Positions 1 through 7,321 of a stretch of DNA of 64,000 nt are shown in pieces. The position numbers and the translations under genes were made by a program. The notes under the pieces were generated by a model. It made no database searches, was not told the origin of the DNA, and saw only the letters and a program-made list of their open reading frames with translations. Each line of letters starts with the position of its first letter. The stretch's first letter is position 1. This DNA is from Paracoccus sulfuroxidans. GTDB lineage: Bacteria; Pseudomonadota; Alphaproteobacteria; Rhodobacterales; Rhodobacteraceae. The DNA is taken from the NCBI RefSeq assembly GCF_007830335.1, contig NZ_VLKU01000001.1:372001-436000 (forward strand), written 5' to 3'.

Positions 1-599
1 TTTTGACCCCAGGCTACTTCGATCGTTCCCGCAATGCTTGCGTACTTCCGTCCGTTGTCGTTCGGGTTTCGGAGTTTCTGTGCTGCGTCCGATTTTTTCA
101 GTGCGAGCGTTTTTGTTCCCGCTCTGTTCTGCGAAACGACAACGACCTCACATGATGCCGACTCACCGATTTGAATATTGATCGTGTCGATATTTCCTCG
201 ATATGCGATCGGGAATCGGCTTTCGAGCGGCTGTCCCGCCACAAAAATTCCTGTTATTGGATCAAAGAAAACGAGACGCATTTCGACTGGTGCGAGAGTT
301 GCGTCGTAAGCACGAATGAGATTGATGACGTTCGCGTCAATGATCGATAGAGTGAGCCTCTGATTTTGAATCACGGTCCCCGATTCAAACGTGATCTCAG
401 GAATGCCGACGATCGGCCCGGCTCCCGCGTACGTTCGAGTCTCTGATCCGATTGTGACTGTGAGATCATCTTCATGAGTAGTAATACCCACCGATTCGAT
501 AGCACCCGTTTCACGATTTTTCGCTTTAATCCAGATCAGCCATCGCGCTGATATAGCACCCTTTGCGAGATAAGTCCTTGCGTTGTCAGTTATGTCCAT
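1..599 (-). CDS. Phage tail protein, C-terminus outside window
   Basis: About 199 codons are visible, starting MDITDNARTYLAKG and still open at the window edge. The start has a good ribosome site (AAGGAG, 7 bases upstream) that overlaps the stop codon of the preceding gene. The protein is beta-rich, with no membrane segment. A stretch near residues 165-190 (KKSDAAQKLRNPNDNG followed by KYASIAG) resembles the conserved end of siphovirus proteins found between tape measure and tail-tip genes. From its place after the tape measure gene I infer a distal tail or baseplate component. I could not assign a named family, so the function rests mainly on position. Confidence 0.6.
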   Translation of the reverse strand, partial: MDITDNARTYLAKGAISARWLIWIKAKNRETGAIESVGITTHEDDLTVTIGSETRTYAGAGPIVGIPEITFESGTVIQNQRLTLSIIDANVINLIRAYDATLAPVEMRLVFFDPITGIFVAGQPLESRFPIAYRGNIDTINIQIGESASCEVVVVSQNRAGTKTLALKKSDAAQKLRNPNDNGRKYASIAGTIEVAWGQ

Positions 600-603
600 A
601 CCT

Positions 604-1248
604 TTACTCCTTGATAACTTGAATGAAATCGAATGACATGCCTTCGGCATGTGACGGATTGAAAACAAACTGAGACACGGATCCCGGAATGATCTGTGCG
701 ACGATTGAAGGGCGTTGAAAGATCACTGTTGCGTTGTTTAAAGGTGTTCCCGGGCCGCGGATCGGACACATGACCGGAAGAGCGACGAAACCACCGTTGA
801 TGGTTGCTATTTGTCTGTTCGTGACTTCGTTGTAATAACGCTTCCCGTTTATACGATACGCGAAACGGTCACCAGGATTCAGGACATAGCCCGGGCGAGC
901 GGCTGTGAGTACGAATGTTGATCCGGACGTTGAGCCCGAAACTTTTGGAACATATCCTTGAGTAAGCGTGCCCTTCGGATCCTCAAGAGGATACTGATTC
1001 TTCTTGTCGATCACTTCGAATTTAGCACCGGCATTCATCATAGTATTGACGAGATTCGATTGAATGCGGGCATTCGCATGTGACATTGGAGCAAGTGTGA
1101 TCCTGCCCTTCCAGAGCCGAGGTCCGTTTTCAGCGGTGAGGATGTCACCGCCGCCCGTTTGTGAAGTGATGAGACTCGCATCAGGATACATTGAGAAGTC
1201 TGCGATTTTCAGTTTATCAAAGAAATTGACAAGTGTTGTGTATGCCAT
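604..1248 (-). CDS. Hypothetical phage tail protein downstream of tape measure
   Basis: 214 residues starting MAYTTLVNFFDKLK. The ATG at 1248 follows GAGGATAATAAA, an excellent ribosome site; an upstream in-frame start at 1278 would lie inside the tape measure gene and lacks one. The tape measure stop codon sits in this ribosome site, so translation is probably coupled. No signal peptide or membrane segment is visible. The middle (about 110-150) is rich in Ser, Thr and Gly and is followed by a beta-rich part. Genes directly after the tape measure in siphoviruses usually encode distal tail or tail-tip proteins, which is the only functional inference I make. Confidence 0.65.
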   Translation of the reverse strand: MAYTTLVNFFDKLKIADFSMYPDASLITSQTGGGDILTAENGPRLWKGRITLAPMSHANARIQSNLVNTMMNAGAKFEVIDKKNQYPLEDPKGTLTQGYVPKVSGSTSGSTFVLTAARPGYVLNPGDRFAYRINGKRYYNEVTNRQIATINGGFVALPVMCPIRGPGTPLNNATVIFQRPSIVAQIIPGSVSQFVFNPSHAEGMSFDFIQVIKE

Positions 1249-1252
1249 TTTA

Positions 1253-4200
1253 TTATCCTCTTGATCGCGGATCAGCACTGTTCCGATTAAACGTGCTTGA
1301 TGTTTGTTTCTTGTCGTATGACGCGAGTCCGCCCTTCACGATCTGAACCGCGTTATCATTCGCTTGACTGATGATCCTTGCCTCAACACCGTCCGATATT
1401 GAGATCTCAACGCGAGAGACGCCGCCCGATCCTTCGACAAGGCGACGAGAGGCGGGGTTGCTCAAAATCTGTGAGCCCCGTGACAAGTTCACGAGTTCAG
1501 GCCCTCTCTCGCCGACCCAGGTGAGACCCCCCGCCCAGTTCGACGTCCCGTTCGCGTTCTGCCCGATCCCGCCGAACCATCCCGTAAGCATGTCTCCGAT
1601 GCCGCCCCAAGACCCGGTCCCTTTCCAGAGCGTGTTCCACGCTGAGTTCGCGAGAAGGTTCCCGAGTTGAGAAAGCAAGTTCTTCGCCGCGTCACGGGCC
1701 GACGTTGCCCCGGTGATGAAACCCTTGAACATGTCACCGAAACCCTTATCGAGCGTGTCCACGACTTCACGGAGCCCGTCTTGGGCCCGCTTCAACGCGT
1801 CCGTTTCGATCACGAGTTGTCTCACCTGTGCGATCTTCGTCTCATCACCGATCGCCCCGGTCTCCTGTGCTGCCCGATAGATCCGTTCTTGCTGTTCGGT
1901 CATCCCGAGCGTTGCCCGATACCTGTCATGCTCTTCGATGAGTTTTGTCATCGCGTCACTTTGCCGATCGATAGTCCGAGCCTGCTCACGCTCTTCGTCA
2001 GTCAGTTTCGGTTTACCGACGGATCTCCCGCCACCGCCGGATCTTCCGCCACCGGATTTCTTGGACGAGCCGCCGCCGCCCGCCGCCTTCATGGCTTCAC
2101 GCTCTTTCTTGCCCGCCTCATCGCGGGCCTTTCCCAGAGCATCCTGTGCCGCGGCCGCCGCGTTCGCCGCGGATTCCTCTTCTCCGAGCATCCGGATAGC
2201 GGTCTTATAGGCCGGGCTGTCATACTCACCGGCATATTGAGCGATGATCGCTTTCCGCTTCTCACCGTATTCCGCATTCCGTTGGGCTTGGAGCCCGGCC
2301 TTCGCGGCGTCAGCGAGTGACTTCCCTTGTGCGAGTGCCGTCGTCTCGACCTTTGCCGCGGCGGCTTGGATCTGGAAACCGGAGATAGCCGCGAGGCTTG
2401 CGTCGATTGCCCGAACCTGGGCGTTCACGGACGCCATGGCGTTCGCGAAAGCGTAGCCCGCGACTTCCGCGTCATACGTTGCGTTAGCGACGTTGATCGC
2501 GTGATCCACCGCCGCGGCGGCTTCCGCGTTTCCTTCGACCTGTGCGGCCAGGGCGTTGAGGGTTGCGAGTTCCTGATCCCGAGTTGCCGCCGCCACCGCC
2601 TCTTTATAGGTCAGTGACTCTGCCCCATATTGAAGGGCAATGGCGTCAAGATTGAGTTGAACCGTTTTGTTTGCCGTCTCTTCATTGAGACTCGCAACCC
2701 GATCTTTGATCGTCTTCGAATATGCGATCCCGGCCACCGCTGAATTATATTCTGCTTCAACCTGTGCTTGTGCGTGCTGAACCGCCTTTTCGGCTTCCGC
2801 ATTTCCCGCAACTTGTGACGCGAGTAGATTTAGAGCCGACATCTCCCGATCACGATCCGCCGCGGCCACCGCCTCTTTGTAGATCCGAGACTCTTGACCG
2901 TATTGCGAGGCGAGGGCATCGAGACCCATCTGAATCTCTTTTTGTGCGGTTGCTTCTTTCAGTTTTTCGAGTTGTTCTGTCAGTTCTTTCGTGAGCACTT
3001 TTGACCCGGTAGCCGCGGCCGCGGCCGATCCGGATTCGGATAACGTGGATCCGAGATTCTGGATCATCCAGTTTGTCGAGATGATGTCATCTCTCACCGT
3101 CTTGAGTTCTTCTTTTAACTCACCAACCTTATTAGCGGCCCCGCGGTCCCCTATTTGTGCCATGATATTTTGACGGGGAATGTCGTTAAGGATTTGAGCC
3201 TCACGCTCAATGAGAAGATTAAGTTTCTCTTGTGCGGCAACACGCTTATCTTCGAGTGTCTCGACCGTCCTCTCCTTATTAGCCGCATCACGTGCGACCT
3301 CATAAGCCGCATATGCGTCTTTTAGATCCTGAACCGTTTTCCTCTGTTCTTCCGCTCTCTGCTTCGCTTTCATAAAGCCCATCGTCATGAGTCCGAGTCC
3401 GGTGACGATGATCCCTATCGGCCCGCCAAGTGCTGCGTACGCGACACGCAAAACACCGGCCGCGGCCGCCTGTGCTCTCATCGCGATAGCACCGGCCGTC
3501 ATCCCCGCGATGAAGCGGAGTGAGGAGAGGTTCATGAGTGTCATTGATGCGGCTGTCCCGGCCAGAGATGCGGCAAGGCGTCCTGCTGCGACTGACGCGA
3601 CTACCCCCATAACCGTTCCGACATTCGAGAGGATCGCGGTGAGTGCCGTTGCGGCCGCGGAAAGGGTTCCGCTCATGAGCCCGCCGATTACTTTCAAGCC
3701 CTCACTGTTCTTCACAAAGTCAGCCATTGCGGCCGCCCCATTCTCGATAGCCGGGGCGACGCTTGCGATCATGGACATCCCGATCCCGCCGAGGGCCGTC
3801 TTCATCTCTGTGATCGAGGCTTTCGCACGCAAGAGACTGTCCGACGTTGCTTGTGACATCACGGCCCCGGACGCCTTCGCCGCGTCCCCGAGCCTGGTCA
3901 TTTCCGCCCCGCCGTTCCGGAGAAGAGGGACGAGGGCCGTTGCGTCGTTCGCGATCGCTTCGAGATAGAACGTCATCTCTGCTTGGCTCAATCCCGCTTT
4001 TTCGAGGGATGAGACATAGAGTTGAAGAGCCTGCGGGCCCGAGAGGTTGCGGAATGCGTCCGCCGTCACCCCGACCTTTGGAGCGATGTTCTCAAAGAAG
4101 TCAGCCATTTCGCCGCCGCCGGTTGACATGTAGTCACCGACCTTGTCGTTCACGTCCTTGAGAATGTCCGCCAGTTTTTCGGAACCGATCCCGACCGACT

Positions 4201-4465
4201 TCGCCCCCGCTTCCCATCTTTGAAACTCATCGAGTGACGCGTTCGCGACGGACGTGAAGTTCTTGAGTTCGGTTGCGGTTGCGATCGCCTTCGCCCCGAA
4301 AGCGGTGATAGCCGCCCCGGCCGAAACGGCGGAAGCCGCGGCCCCGGCGACCACGGTCTTCAACCGCTTTGAGGACGCTTCCGTCTTACCGACCCCGGAT
4401 GAAAATTCCGCGGAATCGAGGGAGAGGTTGACGCGGAGAGCACCAATGACCGACGCAAGACTCAT
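1253..4465 (-). CDS. Tail tape measure protein
   Basis: 1,070 residues, the longest gene of the phage and in the standard place after the tail assembly chaperones. The N-terminal part (MSLASVIGALRVNLSLDSAEF) is typical of tape measure proteins. Hydrophobic Ala/Gly-rich segments occupy about residues 225-365. Alpha-helical coil-like sequence follows, with two tandem repeats of about 91 residues (roughly 492-675) sharing the pattern QYGxES-x2-YKEAVAAA. A Gly/Ser-rich linker near 830-860 precedes a conserved C-terminal region (ERGPELVNLSRG). Such proteins set tail length and line the tail tube. The start overlaps the previous stop by 4 bases. Confidence 0.92.
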   Translation of the reverse strand: MSLASVIGALRVNLSLDSAEFSSGVGKTEASSKRLKTVVAGAAASAVSAGAAITAFGAKAIATATELKNFTSVANASLDEFQRWEAGAKSVGIGSEKLADILKDVNDKVGDYMSTGGGEMADFFENIAPKVGVTADAFRNLSGPQALQLYVSSLEKAGLSQAEMTFYLEAIANDATALVPLLRNGGAEMTRLGDAAKASGAVMSQATSDSLLRAKASITEMKTALGGIGMSMIASVAPAIENGAAAMADFVKNSEGLKVIGGLMSGTLSAAATALTAILSNVGTVMGVVASVAAGRLAASLAGTAASMTLMNLSSLRFIAGMTAGAIAMRAQAAAAGVLRVAYAALGGPIGIIVTGLGLMTMGFMKAKQRAEEQRKTVQDLKDAYAAYEVARDAANKERTVETLEDKRVAAQEKLNLLIEREAQILNDIPRQNIMAQIGDRGAANKVGELKEELKTVRDDIISTNWMIQNLGSTLSESGSAAAAATGSKVLTKELTEQLEKLKEATAQKEIQMGLDALASQYGQESRIYKEAVAAADRDREMSALNLLASQVAGNAEAEKAVQHAQAQVEAEYNSAVAGIAYSKTIKDRVASLNEETANKTVQLNLDAIALQYGAESLTYKEAVAAATRDQELATLNALAAQVEGNAEAAAAVDHAINVANATYDAEVAGYAFANAMASVNAQVRAIDASLAAISGFQIQAAAAKVETTALAQGKSLADAAKAGLQAQRNAEYGEKRKAIIAQYAGEYDSPAYKTAIRMLGEEESAANAAAAAQDALGKARDEAGKKEREAMKAAGGGGSSKKSGGGRSGGGGRSVGKPKLTDEEREQARTIDRQSDAMTKLIEEHDRYRATLGMTEQQERIYRAAQETGAIGDETKIAQVRQLVIETDALKRAQDGLREVVDTLDKGFGDMFKGFITGATSARDAAKNLLSQLGNLLANSAWNTLWKGTGSWGGIGDMLTGWFGGIGQNANGTSNWAGGLTWVGERGPELVNLSRGSQILSNPASRRLVEGSGGVSRVEISISDGVEARIISQANDNAVQIVKGGLASYDKKQTSSTFNRNSADPRSRG

Positions 4466-4797
4466 TTCTCAAACCTCTTCCTTAATGCCCTTAAATTCGC
4501 CGCAATCCTGGCGTCCTTCTGTTCCGCCGTCATTTCGGCCACGGCGTGCCTCTCGTCTTTGAGCAAGAAGTCCTCAATGTTCGGAAACTTCTCCGCTCTC
4601 TTAAACATTGCCCCGAGCCAGGCGATCTGGATTGCGGCGTTGTGTTCGTCCCGCTTTCTTTCCGCGTATGCCGTCATCCGGAGAAGATATTCCCGAGGCG
4701 TGAGCGACCAGAACGAGTCCGGGTCAAAGCCCGCCGCTATAAAAGCGGCGTGGCTCTTTTCGATATTTAGCCCGCCTTCTTTTGGCGGGCTTTCGCG
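4462..4797 (-). CDS. Tail assembly chaperone T domain, made by -1 frameshift
   Basis: This reading frame has no convincing start of its own and is best read as the extension of the upstream gene after a -1 ribosomal slip. Translated from the slip point it gives 111 residues, so the fusion would be 213 residues. The segment IEKSHAAFIAAGFDPDSFW followed by SLTPREYLL matches the phage tail assembly chaperone pattern Phage_TAC_6, in which an FW-x2-TPxE core is conserved. It continues with a helical, charged end (ERKRDEHNAAIQIAWLGAMF). The product probably binds the tape measure protein during tail assembly, as lambda gpGT does. It ends in a 4-base overlap with the tape measure start. Confidence 0.8.
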   Translation of the reverse strand, partial: RESPPKEGGLNIEKSHAAFIAAGFDPDSFWSLTPREYLLRMTAYAERKRDEHNAAIQIAWLGAMFKRAEKFPNIEDFLLKDERHAVAEMTAEQKDARIAANLRALRKRFEK

Positions 4798-5102
4798 TTT
4801 CCCGGTGACACCTCTTTCGGGGCGTCCGGTGACGCGGCCGCAACGACCCTCACCCACGCTTCGGGATCTTCCGAGACGATGTCCCCAGCGTCAAAAACTG
4901 AGAGATCCGGGTGATGACGACGCAAGCACGCGAGATAAAAAGCCCGGAGATCAGTCAGTGAGACCGATCCGTCATCGAGAGATTCAAGAACCTCTTGTGC
5001 CCTCTTCCCCGCGATGCTTTCGAGTTCAGCAAGAGCGTTGTAATCAAGAACCATCTTGTGTCCTGTCGCCGTTTCGATCTCGCCTTTGAATCTGTTCGCC
5101 AT
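4767..5102 (-). CDS. Tail assembly chaperone G
   Basis: 111 residues. The N-terminal half (GEIETATGHKMVLDYNALAE) fits the Phage_TAC_11 type of tail assembly chaperone, also seen in gene transfer agent clusters. It lies between the tail tube gene and the tape measure gene, where lambda G and T sit. The final nine codons, after the slippery heptamer, code for a short basic tail (AKARQKKAG) and overlap a perfect hairpin. Most ribosomes would end here and give the short chaperone, while a minority would shift into the T frame. The start at 5102 follows AAAGGATAAGGA. Confidence 0.85.
   Translation of the reverse strand: MANRFKGEIETATGHKMVLDYNALAELESIAGKRAQEVLESLDDGSVSLTDLRAFYLACLRRHHPDLSVFDAGDIVSEDPEAWVRVVAAASPDAPKEVSPGNAKARQKKAG
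4769..4803 (-). promoter_or_regulatory. Programmed -1 ribosomal frameshift signal
   Basis: On the minus strand the heptamer GGGAAAC (4797-4803) is in the G-frame phase required for tandem slippage: G GGA AAC becomes GGG AAA. Five bases later comes a perfect 8-bp hairpin, AGCCCGCC-AAAAGAA-GGCGGGCT (4769-4791), which also covers the stop codon of the short product. After slipping, reading continues without a stop into the T frame to 4462. Slippery heptamer, short spacer and stem in this order are the classic arrangement at lambda-like G/T tail chaperone genes. Confidence 0.88.
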
Positions 5103-5134
5103 TCCTTATCCTTTCTTTTTGAATGTCATTAAGA

Positions 5135-5154
5135 GGGGCGGCCGGTGCCGCCCC
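5135..5154 (-). terminator. Hairpin after major tail protein gene
   Basis: A perfect 8-bp GC stem with a 4-base loop (GGGGCGGC-ACCG-GCCGCCCC on the minus strand) lies just after the tail tube stop codon and before the chaperone gene. It is followed by TCTTAATG rather than a clear U-run. I read it as a weak terminator or mRNA-stabilising end that would keep tail tube transcripts more abundant than the downstream genes. Confidence 0.5.
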
Positions 5155-5161
5155 GATTTCG

Positions 5162-5578
5162 TTACGGGGTTGCGGGGCCGGAGATCCGGAAGGTTGCTTC
5201 CGCGGTCAGTGCTTCGTTGACCGGAGCGTTTCGGGTGTAGCCCTTACAAAAACCGAAATACGCGTCACCCGTGCTTTCGCCGGGAAGGACAAACTCGATC
5301 GTGACGATTTCGCGAGTTGCGAAAATTTCGGTGAGAAGAGTGTCCGTTCCGGATCCGGGGATCCAGTTCATCGGGATCTTGACTTCACCGTTATCGATGA
5401 GCCCGCCGATATATTCTTTCGTGTTGCCCGAATCCATATTCGTGACGTCAATCTCATCAGCCTGAGATTCCGGCCAGGTGATGTCTTTGAGTTCTGCGAG
5501 TTTCGTTCGAGTCGCGCCGACGCCCGCTTTTGTGACGTAGACCGATGTTCCGATCCCGATCTGTGCTTGAGTAGCCAT
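5162..5578 (-). CDS. Major tail tube protein
   Basis: 138 residues starting MATQAQIGIGTSVYVTK. The ATG at 5578 follows GGAGGATTATAT, a strong ribosome site; a longer reading frame exists but runs back through the promoter-like element. The pattern ITWPESQADEIDVTNMDSGN, then GGLIDNGEVKIPMNW and a C-terminal TAEATFRISG, is typical of lambda gpV-like tube proteins, which stack as hexameric rings to form the tail tube. It has its own copy of the repeated phage promoter motif at 5613-5642 and a hairpin after its stop codon, consistent with the high expression a tube subunit needs. Confidence 0.85.
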   Translation of the reverse strand: MATQAQIGIGTSVYVTKAGVGATRTKLAELKDITWPESQADEIDVTNMDSGNTKEYIGGLIDNGEVKIPMNWIPGSGTDTLLTEIFATREIVTIEFVLPGESTGDAYFGFCKGYTRNAPVNEALTAEATFRISGPATP

Positions 5579-5612
5579 ATATAATCCTCCAAAGTGAAGC
5601 CGCTTCGAAGTG

Positions 5613-5642
5613 TTATTGAGGTTTGATGGCCTATTTTCGTCA
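5613..5642 (-). promoter_or_regulatory. Phage repeat promoter, copy 1 (tail tube)
   Basis: On the minus strand TGACGAAA, 12 bases, then ACCTCAATAA. It ends 34 bases before the tail tube start codon. The leader can form only a short stem (GAAG-CGG-CTTC), weaker than the hairpins at other copies. It lies inside the gap between the DUF3168 gene and the tail tube gene. See the other copies at 9162, 10433, 13002, 20272, 21828 and 21908. Confidence 0.75.
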
Positions 5643-5658
5643 GGGACCGTTTTTATTT

Positions 5659-6009
5659 TCACGAGTGCCAGACAAAAAACGTTAGTCGTGATCTCTGCTT
5701 TTCGTTCTCGATCGTTTGAGACGCGTCACTGTAAAACACGCGATGAATCCGATCTCCCTGGTAACCATCGATTCCTGAAATGACTGAATCACGGGTTGAA
5801 GCCATTTCTCCGTATGTCGTTGCGTAAATATCGATCTGGACTCGTGACTGCGTGAGCCCGTCCCGCCCATCCATGTTGTGCGTGCCCGGCGACGAGATGA
5901 CATTAAGGACGCAAGCCGGATAAGCCGACCCCGCGGGGTTGACACCGAAGTTCACGGGAAGACCCGGGTTCAATGCTTTGATCAAAGTTCGGATTTCTTG
6001 TTCCATCAT
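5659..6009 (-). CDS. DUF3168 tail terminator/completion protein
   Basis: 116 residues. The pattern PACVLNVISSPGTHNMDGRD, then SRVQIDIYATTYGEM and a C-terminal RSRLTFFVWHS, is the DUF3168 signature, a family that contains tail terminator proteins of HK97-like and lambda-like siphoviruses. These cap the tail tube where it meets the head. The gene lies between the gp10-like gene and the tail tube gene, the expected place. Two tandem ATGs (6009 and 6006) are possible; either overlaps the stop of the upstream gene, indicating translational coupling. Confidence 0.82.
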   Translation of the reverse strand: MMEQEIRTLIKALNPGLPVNFGVNPAGSAYPACVLNVISSPGTHNMDGRDGLTQSRVQIDIYATTYGEMASTRDSVISGIDGYQGDRIHRVFYSDASQTIENEKQRSRLTFFVWHS

Positions 6010-6458
6010 TCGTCTCCCGAGTCCGGGAGATCAACCGCGATCCCGCGTTTCGTCAGAGAAGCGATCGTGTTCTCCCAAGATTTTTTCTTGATGTCTTCGA
6101 GCACTTGGCCCTTCATCGAGTCCCATGCCGGGCTCAAAAACGGATCCGGGGCGGTGTGTTCCGTCCCAAACTCGACGAGGTGAGCCTTCGCGGATCCGGC
6201 CCCGATAAACATCTCTGCGGCGTGTTTCCCATCGAGTTTCTTTTCGAGACGCCTCTGCGAGCGGGTAAGTTTCGTGCTCACCGTAATCGAGGCTTCCAGA
6301 GCCCCGGTGTCATGCGGAGCGTTCGCGGCCGCCGCTTCCGCGACCGGCTTCCCGGCTTCCCGGAGCGTCTTCCGGAGCACGTTCTTCGCGTGTGCTTTGT
6401 GAAGTTTTTTCAGGTTCTCTTCGAGGCCCTTGAATCCGGTGATCGTGATTTTACTCAT
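6006..6458 (-). CDS. HK97 gp10-like tail completion protein
   Basis: 150 residues from the ATG at 6458 (MSKITITGFKGLEENLKKL). The pattern of a short hydrophobic start, a helical charged region, an APHDTGALEASI segment, then AHLVEFGTEHTAPDPFLSPA, is diagnostic of the HK97-gp10 family, which closes the head-tail joint. The start codon overlaps the end of the adaptor gene by 8 bases, and the gene's end overlaps the DUF3168 start. A longer N-terminus is open in frame but would overlap the adaptor gene further. Confidence 0.88.
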   Translation of the reverse strand: MSKITITGFKGLEENLKKLHKAHAKNVLRKTLREAGKPVAEAAAANAPHDTGALEASITVSTKLTRSQRRLEKKLDGKHAAEMFIGAGSAKAHLVEFGTEHTAPDPFLSPAWDSMKGQVLEDIKKKSWENTIASLTKRGIAVDLPDSGDE

Positions 6459-6768
6459 TGACGAGCCCACCCGTGATTTCAGTGAAGACACGGCGGCCGA
6501 TCTCCTTGACCGCGACGATGTTGAAGACCTTGCCCTCATAACGGACCCGGTCCTTCGTCGTCACATCCGCCCGAAAGCGGATCTTGAAACGGGCGGTGAT
6601 GTCGGCTTGGACGGATCCCGCGGCCCATCTCTCACCGTCTGAAACGGCGGTGTATGACGACCAGAGCACCGCGACCGGGGCCCACGTCTCGACCTCTTGA
6701 TAGCCGTCATCGACAAGCGTGCGGCGTTCAAGAGTGACGCGTCTGTCGAGATCACCCGCCCCGCTCAT
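6451..6768 (-). CDS. Phage head-tail adaptor
   Basis: 105 residues. The sequence SGAGDLDRRVTLERRTLVDD, then YTAVSDGERWAAGS and RYEGKVFNIVAVKEIG, matches the SPP1 gp16/HK97 head-tail adaptor family. These short beta-barrel proteins form a ring below the portal-connector ring. The start overlaps the stop of the upstream connector gene by one base (TAATG), so the two are coupled. The order connector, adaptor, gp10-like, terminator is the standard one for HK97-like phages. Confidence 0.87.
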   Translation of the reverse strand: MSGAGDLDRRVTLERRTLVDDGYQEVETWAPVAVLWSSYTAVSDGERWAAGSVQADITARFKIRFRADVTTKDRVRYEGKVFNIVAVKEIGRRVFTEITGGLVNE

Positions 6769-7049
6769 TAGATCAATCCTTCGGCTGGACGGTTGATATG
6801 GATGAGCATGTCGAATGCGAGTGGCACTTTTGAGAGAGGTTTATCACTCACGCCCTCTCTGTTTTGATACCAGTTTCCGATAAGCAAAAGAGCGGCGTGT
6901 CGGAGCGTGTCTGGATAACCGGGATCATGAGGAATGCCCGTCGTCTTCTCAATATATTCGACTGCGGCTGCGAGAAGCGTGAGGACGTATGCGTCCTCTT
7001 CCGTCCCGTCAATCCGAAGATGTGTCTTGATGTTTTCAAGGGTGATCAT
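6768..7049 (-). CDS. Head-tail connector protein (gp6-like)
   Basis: 93 residues. The sequence MITLENIKTHLRIDGTEEDA followed by YVLTLLAAAVEYIEKTTG, then an HAALLLIGNWYQNRE segment, is typical of the gp6-like/DNA-packaging connector family (Phage_connect_1). These helical proteins form the ring directly under the portal. The gene follows the capsid gene and one small unknown gene, and starts the tightly overlapped run of joining proteins. Confidence 0.87.
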   Translation of the reverse strand: MITLENIKTHLRIDGTEEDAYVLTLLAAAVEYIEKTTGIPHDPGYPDTLRHAALLLIGNWYQNREGVSDKPLSKVPLAFDMLIHINRPAEGLI

Positions 7050-7058
7050 CGACTTGCC

Positions 7059-7268
7059 TCACTTTATTTCCGGAGCACCGGATTGTGCCTGATTTTCAGG
7101 AGCCTTCCTTGCTCTGCCATTACGAGCGGGGCCTGATAACCGATCAATCTTTCCGCAAGCCGCGGCGATCTCTGCGAGTTCTCCATCAACAGCCGTTCCA
7201 GCCGGGATCGTTTCAGGATAAATTTTACCCGGAACGACTACATAAAAATCTTCTTTCAGTTTTGGCAT
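7059..7268 (-). CDS. Hypothetical small phage protein
   Basis: 69 residues (MPKLKEDFYVVVPGKIYPET and so on), ending in a low-complexity, Ala/Asn/Pro-rich tail. It starts just after the terminator-like hairpin behind the capsid gene and has AAAGGTTCCGCC before its ATG. Small genes at this place in HK97-like phages often encode head decoration or head-completion proteins, but nothing in this sequence proves it. No known motif is seen. Confidence 0.6.
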   Translation of the reverse strand: MPKLKEDFYVVVPGKIYPETIPAGTAVDGELAEIAAACGKIDRLSGPARNGRARKAPENQAQSGAPEIK

Positions 7269-7294
7269 GGCGGAACCTTTCTTTTGAGATGAAA

Positions 7295-7313
7295 ACGGGG
7301 GCCGGAGCCCCCG
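7295..7313 (-). terminator. Terminator after capsid gene
   Basis: On the minus strand a GC-rich stem (ACGGGGG-CTCCG-GCCCCCGT) directly follows the capsid stop codon and leads into GTTTTC. A partial terminator here would raise capsid transcript level over that of the connector and tail genes. Confidence 0.7.
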
Positions 7314-7321
7314 TCTTTTGG

